From Isotricha intestinalis (taxonomy: Eukaryota > Ciliophora > Litostomatea > Vestibuliferida > Isotrichidae), in contig JAJJLU010004030.1 in NCBI GenBank assembly GCA_023807065.1, forward strand, positions 1-20,111: DNA of 20,111 bases. Direction: 5' to 3'. The notes under the pieces are model-generated. The model searched no databases. It had not been told where the DNA came from and saw only the letters and a list, made by a program, of their open reading frames with translations. Positions 7,943-15,752 of the stretch are shown here, one piece after another. How positions within the stretch are numbered: the stretch's first letter is position 1; every line of letters starts with the position of its first letter. The position numbers and the translations under genes were made by a program.

Positions 7943-10099
7943 ATGAAATCAAAAGTTGAAGATGAAAAAACAATAGATTCAATATTAAAATTTACAAAAA
8001 CAGTAGTTTCAAGTTCAGAAAATTTTTATAGTTATTTTCATAAAAATGATGATTCTTTATTTGAAAAACAAATAAAAATATTAACAGAACCAAGTAATTC
8101 AGAAATATTAATGGAAACAAAATTAAAAAATAAAAAATCAAAATTCATCAAAAAAAAAAAAATTCCATTTCCTTTAAAAAATATAAGAAATTTAACGGTT
8201 AAATCAAAATTAATTCCTCCTTTATGTCCTTTATATAATAATAAAAATGAATTAATTCCTTCAATTGTTTTTTCTTCAAAAATTGAAAGGAATAATATTT
8301 TAAATAAAACTAGTTATTTTTCAAAAACTCTTGGTTGTATTCCTTTAAATTTAAAAAAAAGTAATTCTTTAAATTTTATTAAAGAAAATAATGAATTTGA
8401 AGATTATCAAAAAGATTTTTTTGGAGGAAATAATTATTCTAATTTAAAATATGATGAATATGAAATTTTTCATAATAACAAAAAAAAATATGAAAAAACT
8501 ATAAAAGAGAAAATAAAATATTTTAAAAAAGAAATAAATGAAAATCAAACTGTTTTATTAGAAAAAAATTTATTATATGGAAATAGAGAAAAAAAAAAAT
8601 TAATTTTATCATTAAATTCAATAATAATTAAATTTGAAGATTTATCTCAAAAAAGTAAAATTCAAGAAATAAATTTTCCTTTTTCTTTACTTCCATTATT
8701 TTATTATAAAGGATTTGATTCTTTTCAAAAATTATTATCTCAAATAATTAAATTTGATGTTAATTTTGAAAAAATTTCAATTGATGATAATTCAATATAT
8801 TTTGCTTTAAATTTTTTAAAAGATTTTGAAAATGAAGAAGAAAATTTTTTATCTAAAAAAATACCTCAAAAAAAAATAATAAATAAACAAAATGAAAAAG
8901 TAGAATATTATTATGTCGCAAGTCCAAAAAAAAAAAAACAACAAATTTTAATTCATTCAAAAAAATCAAAAAATAATTATTTAAAATATAATAATTTTTA
9001 TTTTTTTTGGACTACAATAAAAAAAACATTTAAAGTAAGTATTTCTTTACCAATTATTCATTTAAATTTTCCTCAAAATAATATTTTAATTAAACAATAT
9101 ATTGATTATGAATTATTATTTTATTTATATGGAGTAAATTTTTTATTTTGGGATTTTTATATAATAAGATATTTATTAGGATTTAAAAAATTAAGAAATT
9201 TTTTAAAAGATTTACATCCTTTTAATAATATATATAATAAACATTTTTTTCTTGTAGAACCAAAAGAAAAATATTATTCTTTCTCAGAAGAAGTTGTTTA
9301 TGTTATTTATACTGATGATAATAATAATAATAAAATGATTAAATTTAAATCTTTTTCTCTTATTATTGATTATATGGATTTTAATTCAATGATTGATAAA
9401 CAATATATTATTGATTTTACTTTTCTTCATTTAAAAAAATTATTTCAAATGTCAATGTATTCTGATAAATTATTATTTCTTTCTAGATTCTTAGAAATTA
9501 ATCAAAATAATAATACTGTAAATTTTAATTTTGAATATTTTAATGAATTTAATATTAAAGAATGGATGGAAAATACAGAAAAATATAATGAGAAAAAAAT
9601 AAATAATAAAAAAGATTTTTTATCAAATGAATTTTATGTTACTGAAAATAAAAGATTTAGAGTTGAATTTAAAAAATCTTTATTAACATTAATTCCTATA
9701 AATAATTTAAATGAAAATCCAAAACATTATTTTTTTGAAAAAAATATTGAAGATGATTTAATTAAATATATTATTAATCAAGATTTTAAAAATTTATTTC
9801 TTATAATTAATCATGCTATTGAAAAAATGCATGCTCCGATTTCTTTTTTAACTCATTCTCATTTTTCTTCTCCTTTTAAATTTAAAAAAAGCGGAAGTTC
9901 AAGAAAAAAAAATAGAAATAATTATCATTTTAAATCTGATAAAAGTGAAAAAAAGTTTTTATTAACAAATAGTAAATCAAATAATTTTCAAATGAAAAAA
10001 ATTAAAAAAGATAATAATGAAGATAATGATGATAATAGTTTTAGATTTTTTTTTAATAAAAACAGCGTCAAAAAAATTAATTTTTCAAATAAAAAATAA
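7943..10099 (+). CDS. Unrecognised 718-residue lysine/asparagine-rich protein, possibly extending past its stop
   Basis: I do not recognise a domain. Residues about 1-130 are basic, with a run of Lys followed by IPFPLKNIRNLTVKSKLIPP and LCPLYNNKNELIPSIVF. The middle (about 330-560) is rich in Phe, Tyr and Ile: it has FYFFWTTIKKTFKVSISLP, YELLFYLYGVNFLFWDFYI and the acidic WMENTEKYNEK region. A large globular domain there is likely; true membrane helices are less likely because charges are interspersed. The last 70 residues are basic and low-complexity. The same frame stays open for 53 more codons after the TAA at 10097-10099 (see the separate entry), so the real product may end at 10261 with NPKKFGLIF. 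It may be a lineage-specific ciliate protein; no function is proposed. Confidence 0.8.
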   Translation: MKSKVEDEKTIDSILKFTKTVVSSSENFYSYFHKNDDSLFEKQIKILTEPSNSEILMETKLKNKKSKFIKKKKIPFPLKNIRNLTVKSKLIPPLCPLYNNKNELIPSIVFSSKIERNNILNKTSYFSKTLGCIPLNLKKSNSLNFIKENNEFEDYQKDFFGGNNYSNLKYDEYEIFHNNKKKYEKTIKEKIKYFKKEINENQTVLLEKNLLYGNREKKKLILSLNSIIIKFEDLSQKSKIQEINFPFSLLPLFYYKGFDSFQKLLSQIIKFDVNFEKISIDDNSIYFALNFLKDFENEEENFLSKKIPQKKIINKQNEKVEYYYVASPKKKKQQILIHSKKSKNNYLKYNNFYFFWTTIKKTFKVSISLPIIHLNFPQNNILIKQYIDYELLFYLYGVNFLFWDFYIIRYLLGFKKLRNFLKDLHPFNNIYNKHFFLVEPKEKYYSFSEEVVYVIYTDDNNNNKMIKFKSFSLIIDYMDFNSMIDKQYIIDFTFLHLKKLFQMSMYSDKLLFLSRFLEINQNNNTVNFNFEYFNEFNIKEWMENTEKYNEKKINNKKDFLSNEFYVTENKRFRVEFKKSLLTLIPINNLNENPKHYFFEKNIEDDLIKYIINQDFKNLFLIINHAIEKMHAPISFLTHSHFSSPFKFKKSGSSRKKNRNNYHFKSDKSEKKFLLTNSKSNNFQMKKIKKDNNEDNDDNSFRFFFNKNSVKKINFSNKK

Positions 10100-10261
10100 A
10101 GAGATGAAAATAATGATAATAATAAAGATTCTATTTTTTTTTTCAAAAGAAAAAATAATAATAATAAAAATAATAATAATAACAAAAATAACAATAATAA
10201 TAATAACAATAATAATAATAATAATTATAAAAATCCTAAAAAATTTGGATTAATTTTTTAA
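10100..10261 (+). other. In-frame open extension after the TAA of the 7943 gene
   Basis: Directly after TAA 10097-10099 the same frame reads 53 sense codons (RDENNDNNKDSIFFFKRK, an Asn/Lys run, then YKNPKKFGLIF) to a TAA at 10259-10261. The AAT repeats are in the Asn phase, the coding phase used in neighbouring genes. In the TAA phase they would stop at once. The end (NPKKFGLIF) looks like a genuine C-terminus. A nonsense change, a sequencing error or stop readthrough would all explain it. Chance is also possible, since 53 codons of mostly one triplet repeat is a weak test. Confidence 0.5.
10150..10228. repeat. (AAT/AAC)n microsatellite
   Basis: About 80 bases of AAT and AAC triplets, interrupted by AAA. 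On the plus strand in the 7943 gene's frame it encodes Asn with some Lys. It lies after the annotated stop of that gene. Confidence 0.9.
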
Positions 10262-10358
10262 GATTTAAATAAATAAAATGTTATTACTTTTAATCTTTAA
10301 TAAATATATGCCTGTATTATATATAAAAATATATAAAAATTATAATTTATAAAATATT

Positions 10359-11846
10359 TTATTTTAAATGTTTTTTCATTTTTGGATTTTCATTTTTTTG
10401 TTCTTGATGATTAGATATTTTTCTTTTTTCAACTTTAAAATCATTAGGAGAATTTAAACTTTTTGATAAATTATTTTTTGATATTGGAATATTTGAATTA
10501 TATCTTCCATTCATTTTTCTTCCTTCAAATTTAATTTTATTTAATTGATAATCATCAATTAAATTTTCTTTATTCTTTAATTTTAATGGAGGAGTTTGAA
10601 AATTATTTGTATTCACTTTCATAACATTTGTACTAAATTTTTTTACTTTATTCCTTTTAAAATTTTCATTTTTACTATTATTCCCTTTATTATCAACTAT
10701 ATTAATTTTATTCTTATTAATATTTTTCTCTTTAATATTATTACAATTATCTTTATTATCTTTATTATCTTTATTATCTTTATTATTATTATTATCATTA
10801 TTATTATTATTATCTTTATTATTATTATTATCTTTATTATTATTATTAATATGATTTTCAGAAGTATTATTATTATTTCTTGCACAAGTATCATATAATT
10901 TTTTTAAAAATTCTTCATTATACCATTCAAAATTAATATCATCCTTAAAAAACCCAAATTTAGTAAATAATCTATCAACCAATCCATTTAAATATTTATA
11001 ATTAGGTTTTTCTATAAAATCCAATTCCAAAATATAAGAAATAAACATGTTAAATTCTTCAGGTAAATCTTTGCAAATAAAATCAGGAACACATTCTTTT
11101 TTTTTTTGATAAACTTTCTTATATTTTTCTTCTTTATTTTTAGCTTTAATACCTATCCAAGGTAAAGTTCCAGTAAAAAAATAAATAATAATATAAAATA
11201 AACTTTCTAAATCATCTCTTCTAGAAACTTCTAAACCTTCATGACAATTAATAGAAATATATCTTAAAGTACCTAAAACACCTCTTTCATTTTTTAAAGA
11301 AATATGACTTTTATTTTTTTCATTTATATAATGTCTTGAAAGACCAAAATCAATCATATATATTATTCTTTCATTAGGTTTTCTTCCAATAACAAAATTT
11401 TCTGGTTTAATATCTCGATGAATTATTCCTTTTTCATGTAAATCTTTTATTCTTTGTAATATTTGATTGAAGATCATTAATGAAGTTTTAATTGAAAATT
11501 TCTTATTTGGTAAATTATACATTATATCTTCTAAATTTGGACCAAGTAAATCTATTATTATTATTATATCTTGAGTTTTATTTATTACTTCATATAAATT
11601 TGGAAAACCGAAAGTTCCTTTCATTTCATTTATTATTTTACTTTCTTTTTGTAATTGAGGATTTGTTGTATCATATGATTCTATTTTTGCTGCATATAAT
11701 TTTTTTGTTTTTTTATTTAAACATTTATATATTTGACCAAATGCACCTGAACCTAATTTGTAGTCTAATAATATTGTATATGTATCATTTAAGTCATAAA
11801 TATTTTCTAAATCTTCTTCTGTTATTTCTTCTTTTTGATCTTCCAT
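10359..11846 (-). CDS. Casein kinase 1 (CK1) family Ser/Thr protein kinase with Asn-rich tail
   Basis: 495 residues. The kinase domain spans about residues 23-295. It shows the Gly loop GSGAFG (32-37), catalytic Lys K54 in AAKIE, HRDIKPENF (143-151) with catalytic D145, and DFGLS (166-170) with D166. The CK1 hallmark SINCHEG (198-204; SIN-H-G type) replaces the APE motif of other kinases, followed by SRRDDLESLFYIIIYF and GTLPWIG. CK1 kinases phosphorylate acidic or primed sites in many pathways; the substrate cannot be told here. The tail (about 310-495) is disordered, with an Asn/Asp/Lys repeat encoded by a 9-base tandem repeat near 10750-10850, then basic residues that could hold a nuclear signal. 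All core catalytic residues are present, so it should be active. Confidence 0.93.
   Translation of the reverse strand: MEDQKEEITEEDLENIYDLNDTYTILLDYKLGSGAFGQIYKCLNKKTKKLYAAKIESYDTTNPQLQKESKIINEMKGTFGFPNLYEVINKTQDIIIIIDLLGPNLEDIMYNLPNKKFSIKTSLMIFNQILQRIKDLHEKGIIHRDIKPENFVIGRKPNERIIYMIDFGLSRHYINEKNKSHISLKNERGVLGTLRYISINCHEGLEVSRRDDLESLFYIIIYFFTGTLPWIGIKAKNKEEKYKKVYQKKKECVPDFICKDLPEEFNMFISYILELDFIEKPNYKYLNGLVDRLFTKFGFFKDDINFEWYNEEFLKKLYDTCARNNNNTSENHINNNNKDNNNNKDNNNNNDNNNNKDNKDNKDNKDNCNNIKEKNINKNKINIVDNKGNNSKNENFKRNKVKKFSTNVMKVNTNNFQTPPLKLKNKENLIDDYQLNKIKFEGRKMNGRYNSNIPISKNNLSKSLNSPNDFKVEKRKISNHQEQKNENPKMKKHLK
10750..10850. repeat. Coding tandem repeat, 9-mer CTTTATTAT and ATT triplets
   Basis: Four or so copies of a CTTTATTAT unit are followed by ATT triplets with interspersed TCTTT. 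On the minus strand it encodes repeated Asp-Lys-Asn and Asn runs in the kinase tail. The repeat length is a multiple of three, so the frame is preserved. It is a microsatellite expansion, not a CRISPR array. Confidence 0.9.
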
Positions 11847-11972
11847 TTTATTTTTTTTTGTTATTTAATATTTTTTAACCATTATTTAAAATGATATTTT
11901 TTATGGGATTATTTCAATAGAATAATTAAATTTATGCATTTTTGATTTTATTAAATATATATTTTCTTCATT

Positions 11973-13212
11973 CTAAAAAAAAAGGAAAATTAACTTGAAT
12001 ATTAAATAATATTTAAAATAATAAAATAATATAAATAAAAAATATTTAATTTTCATTATCACAAAATTCAGAAAATTAAATTCCTTTAAAGAATATTTTT
12101 CTCTAGTAGCTTTTAAAGCAATAAATTTTAATCCTTTAATTAAAATACAAATTTCTTCCCCCATTATTTAATAATTTTTTGTGAAGAAATTTCCTTATTT
12201 AATCTAAAAAAAAATTATAATTTTTAATTCCAAAAAATTTCATGACTAAACAACAAGAACAAGCTAAAATAGAAGAATTATATTTAATCATTCTATAATG
12301 AATTAATGAACATTCCATAAAATATTTTCCTAAATAATATTGTTGTAAATTGACATGATAAATTTGAGAAATAATATCATAAAAATCAGAAGGAGTAGGA
12401 AATAAAATATTAAAATTTTAAATATTTAAAACTTCATAAATTAATTCTTTTTTTTCATAATCTTTATCAGTAATATCAATAAATCTTTAATAGGAGGATA
12501 AAAAATTTCTTGATTATTACAAGCAATTAATAAAGCAGTAATACCTAATAATTGTAATTTAGATCTTTGAATAATTTGATTTGTTAAATAAATATCAATT
12601 ATATGAACTGTAATATATAAAGTTTGATATTTTAAATGAAATCTAAAATGAATTTCTTTTAACCAATCTATTAATATTGCTATCATTTATTCATTTTTCC
12701 TAGTTATTTTTCCATATATCCATAAATATTATTTAATTCTTTTTCTTCTTTCAATAAATTTATATATATATTTCATCTATATATTCTTTCACATTTTCTA
12801 TTGATTCTTTTTCATTTTCAAAATATATATTTAATATTTTACTTATTTTATTGTTATTATTATTTTTTGATAAATTATCTATTTCATTTGATAATATTGA
12901 TTTATTTTTTATGTTTAAATTTATGTTTGAGTCTTTTGATGTTATTGTTGTTGAATCTATTGTATTTAAATTAAGAGAATTATTTAGTTTTATCTTATTG
13001 AATTTTGTGAATGGAAATTTTGTGATTCTATTATCATTGAATATGATTTAGTCTCTCTTAATGAATTATTTTGATTTAGTAAATTTATATTTTCTTAATT
13101 ATCTTCTATATTCTATTTAAAATTGTTTAATAATTAATAATACTTCTTTATTCATTTCTAATTCATAATTTATTTCAGAAAAATCTCCTGATATTATCTT
13201 TTCTTGATTCAT
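11973..13212 (-). pseudogene. B-type cyclin pseudogene
   Basis: Reading the minus strand, pieces of one cyclin appear in order in three frames. An N-terminal region starts at 13212 (MNQEKIISGDFSEINYE), with TAA codons at 13117-13119, 13099-13101, 13066-13068 and 13048-13050. An Asn/Ser-rich linker then reaches VKEYIDEIY near 12766. A shifted frame (12760-12700) reads LLKEEKELNNIYGYMEK. Another frame (12686-12484) carries the best-conserved cyclin box, ILIDWLKEIHFRFHL, then RSKLQLLGITALLIAC and FYPPIKD. A further shift at about 12480 gives IDITDKDYEKKELIYEVLNI, a stop at 12418-12420, then NFNILFPTPSDF and a second cyclin box to FFGIKNYNFFLD. The last piece (12164-12060) has LKATREKYSLKEF, the usual end of a B-type cyclin. 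At least four frame changes and several stops rule out a working gene unless the assembly is faulty. Other genes here are intact, so decay is the better reading. Confidence 0.88.
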
Positions 13213-13382
13213 TTATATTTTTAGTTTAAATTTAATTTTTTATTGAATAATTTTTTTAATCATATAAATAATTTTCATTTTTAAATTTGTATCAAAATTT
13301 CTTTTTAAAACAAAAAAAATAACAAAAAATAAAAATGCTTTAACATATTTAATAAATAAAAAGTGCTATTACAATTATTTAT

Positions 13383-14015
13383 TTAAATTATTTTACAATT
13401 AGAAGTTGATTCATCCCCTTTATCAAGAATATTATCAGAATCAACATTTCCTTCTTTTTCATCTGTTTCTTTTTTTTTTATGTTTTCTTTTTGTTTTTCT
13501 TCTTTTCTTTTTTTTTGAACTAAATAATCTTCACAAATTTCAAAAAATACATTTTCAATACTTTCATAGTCTTTAGCACTAGTTTCAAAAAATTTCATTT
13601 TTTTTTCAGTCGCAAAATTTTTTCCTTCTTCGGAATCAACAACTTGATTTTCATATAAATCACTTTTATTAGAAAGAACACAGCAAATAGCTTTTTTACT
13701 GTTATTATCATTAATTTCTTTTAACCAAAAATTTAAATTATTAAAAGAATCTTTATTAGTAATATCATAAACTATCAAAGCAATTTGTGCATTTTTTATA
13801 AATATTTTATTTACTGCTCTATATTGTTCTTGTCCAACTGTATCCCATATTTCTAATTTCAATTTTTCTCCTTTTATTTCTATTTCTTTCATTGTTTTAT
13901 CTGAGCCTATTGTCGGTATATACTCATTTGAAAACTGTTTTTCTGAAAATTGTGTAATTATACTTGTTTTTCCTACTGATTTATCTCCTACTAATATTAA
14001 TTTTATTCTATCCAT
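13383..14015 (-). CDS. Rab-like small GTPase (1 of 3), CaaX-type C-terminus
   Basis: 210 residues. All five G motifs are present: GDKSVGKT (10-17), switch I T35 in YIPTIGSDK, DTVGQE (58-63), NKSD (116-119) and TSAK (145-148). G3 has Val60 where nearly all Ras/Rab proteins have Ala (DTAGQE). The Rab-type 'IGVDF' segment is IGSDK here. The tail is Lys/Glu-rich and ends in Cys-Lys-Ile-Ile, a CaaX-like prenylation signal, so membrane attachment is likely. It is most like the next GTPase (shared ENQVVDSEEGKNFA, and ETSAKDYESIENVF), pointing to local duplication. A vesicle-traffic role follows from the family; the specific Rab class is not identifiable. Confidence 0.92.
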   Translation of the reverse strand: MDRIKLILVGDKSVGKTSIITQFSEKQFSNEYIPTIGSDKTMKEIEIKGEKLKLEIWDTVGQEQYRAVNKIFIKNAQIALIVYDITNKDSFNNLNFWLKEINDNNSKKAICCVLSNKSDLYENQVVDSEEGKNFATEKKMKFFETSAKDYESIENVFFEICEDYLVQKKRKEEKQKENIKKKETDEKEGNVDSDNILDKGDESTSNCKII

Positions 14016-14104
14016 TTTTTTTAATTTAAATAAATATTTATTTATTTAATATATAGTTTTTCTCTTTTAATAGATTATTATCATTTACCTTATATTATTT
14101 TATT

Positions 14105-14719
14105 TTAACAACAACCTTTTTTCTTTTTTATATTATCTCTATTATTTTTATCATTCTTTATCAAACCTACACTATTTCTTTCTTCAATTTCTTCTTCCAC
14201 AATTTTTTGGACTTTATTAATATAGATTTTACTTAATTGAATAAATACATTTTCAATACTTTCATAATCTTTAGCACTAGTTTCGAAAAAACTAATTTTT
14301 TTTTCATCTGCAAAATTTTTTCCTTCTTCAGAATCAACAACTTGATTTTCATATAAATCAGTTTTATTTGCAGTAAGACCAACAATAACATTTCTGTCTT
14401 TATTGATTTCAAAAATTAAGTTATACCAATTATTTAAACTTTCAAAACTTTTTCTATTAGTAATATCATAAACTATCAAAGCAATTTGTGTATTTTTTAT
14501 AAATATTTTATTTACTGCTCTGTATTCTTCTTGTCCAACTGTATCCCATATTTCTAAATTCAATTTTTTTCCTTCTATTTCTATTTCTTTCTTTATTTTA
14601 TCTGAGCCTATTGTCGGTATATACTCGTTTATAAACTGTTTTTCTATAAATTGGTTAATTATACATGATTTTCCTACTGTTTTATCTCCTATTATTATAA
14701 ATTTAACTCTTTTTTCCAT
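14105..14719 (-). CDS. Rab-like small GTPase (2 of 3), GCC C-terminus
   Basis: 204 residues with GDKTVGKS (11-18), switch I T36, DTVGQE (59-64), NKTD (118-121) and TSAK (147-150). It carries the same DTVGQE variant as its left neighbour. It ends in Lys-Lys-Lys-Gly-Cys-Cys, a classical double-geranylgeranylated Rab tail, which makes Rab the better label for the trio. The body shares long identical stretches with GTPase 1 (IFIKN, QIALIVYDITN, YENQVVDSEEGKNFA), so the pair arose by recent duplication, yet the membrane anchors differ. The two genes are 89 bases apart, head to tail. Confidence 0.93.
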   Translation of the reverse strand: MEKRVKFIIIGDKTVGKSCIINQFIEKQFINEYIPTIGSDKIKKEIEIEGKKLNLEIWDTVGQEEYRAVNKIFIKNTQIALIVYDITNRKSFESLNNWYNLIFEINKDRNVIVGLTANKTDLYENQVVDSEEGKNFADEKKISFFETSAKDYESIENVFIQLSKIYINKVQKIVEEEIEERNSVGLIKNDKNNRDNIKKKKGCC

Positions 14720-15006
14720 TTTTTCCTTAATTTTTTTATTTTTTTTTATTTCTTTTATTAACTTTTTTTTTTATTTTTATTATTAATCATTTTTAAGTTT
14801 TTTCTTATACAATTTTTCTTTTTTTTTATTTAAGAAAACACAGAATATTTCTTATAATATTGTTTATTATTGTAAATTAATTAGAATTGGAAACAAAATT
14901 AAAGAAGAAATAAAATTATATAAAATTAATCAGAGAAATATAATAATAAAAATTTTGTTATGTTTGATTTAATAATATTTTTTTAATAACATTTATTTTT
15001 TTATGT
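14720..15006. other. Intergenic region between GTPase genes
   Basis: About 290 bases: a T-rich half next to the GTPase 2 start, then a more A-rich half towards the end of GTPase 3. No RNA gene, no repeat beyond homopolymer runs and no leftover GTPase reading frame was seen. Confidence 0.5.
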
Positions 15007-15690
15007 CTACTTTTTTTTCCCAGAAAAAAAAGAACAAATGTCATTGATAAATTGTTTTAAACAATTATCTTTTTTATCACCAACCTTATTTTCATCTAAA
15101 GGAACACCTTTTTCCATATTCCTTTCTTCTTCCATTTTTTTCCTTTCTTCTTCCTTCATAGAATTCATTTTTTTTTCTTCTTCTTTAACTAAATTTAAAT
15201 ATTCCTGACAAGCACCTTTAAAAATTGTTTCAATACTTTCATAATCCATTGCACTACTTTCAAAAAATAACATTTTTTTTTCCTGAGCAAACTTTTTCCC
15301 TTTTTCTTCTTCAATAACTCTTTGTTCATATAAATCATTTTTATTTCCAACAAGACAAAAAATAATATTTTCTTTATTCATGTTTTTAACAGTTTCATGC
15401 CAAAAATTTATTTCTTCAAAACTTTTTTCATTTGTAATATCATAAACCAATAATGCAATTTTAGCTCCTTTCATAAATATTTTATTTGTTGCTCTATATT
15501 GTTCTTGTCCTGCTGTATCCCATATTTCTAAGTTTAAATTTGTATTTTCAATTTCTATTTCTTTTTTACTTTTATCCACTCCTATTGTTGTCAAATAATT
15601 CAAATCAAATTTTTGATTTATATATTGATTTATTATACATGTCTTTCCTACTTCAGTTTCTCCTACTAATATTATTTTTATTTTTTCCAT
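15007..15690 (-). CDS. Rab-like small GTPase (3 of 3), without a prenylation cysteine
   Basis: 227 residues ending in TAG. Motifs are GETEVGKT (10-17), switch I T35 in YLTTIGVDK, the normal DTAGQE (58-63), NKND (116-119) and a G5 of SSAM (145-148) instead of TSAK. It is the most diverged of the three. After a Lys/Glu-rich tail the end is CSFFSGKKK. The nearest cysteines are 9 and about 20 residues from the end and fit no CC, CxC or CaaX signal. Either this GTPase is not prenylated or its tail anchors through the basic/aromatic segment. The other reading frames at the 3' end offer no obvious prenylation signal, so a simple frameshift does not explain it. Confidence 0.92.
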   Translation of the reverse strand: MEKIKIILVGETEVGKTCIINQYINQKFDLNYLTTIGVDKSKKEIEIENTNLNLEIWDTAGQEQYRATNKIFMKGAKIALLVYDITNEKSFEEINFWHETVKNMNKENIIFCLVGNKNDLYEQRVIEEEKGKKFAQEKKMLFFESSAMDYESIETIFKGACQEYLNLVKEEEKKMNSMKEEERKKMEEERNMEKGVPLDENKVGDKKDNCLKQFINDICSFFSGKKK

Positions 15691-15752
15691 TTTTTTAACT
15701 TTTTTTAAATATAATTAAGAAGTAAATATTATAAATTAAATAAAATAATATA

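Noticed and set aside
10750..10850. Regular short repeats that could suggest a CRISPR-like array.
   Set aside because: Units of 9 bases without unique spacers, in frame inside a kinase gene: a coding microsatellite.
10596..10898. Ile-rich plus-strand open frame that looks like a membrane protein.
   Set aside because: It comes from reading the Asn-coding repeats of the kinase tail on the other strand.
11492..11878. 128-codon plus-strand open frame opposite the kinase.
   Set aside because: It overlaps the conserved CK1 catalytic core; the Leu/Phe-rich product is a shadow.
12851..13051. 66-codon plus-strand open frame in the cyclin region.
   Set aside because: It is the complement of the Asn/Ser/Lys-rich linker of the cyclin pseudogene and has no family features.
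11973..13212. TAA/TAG read as Gln would remove several stops in the cyclin region.
   Set aside because: Frame changes remain, a TGA is also met, one TAA falls at a Leu site, and intact genes use TAA and TAG as real ends.
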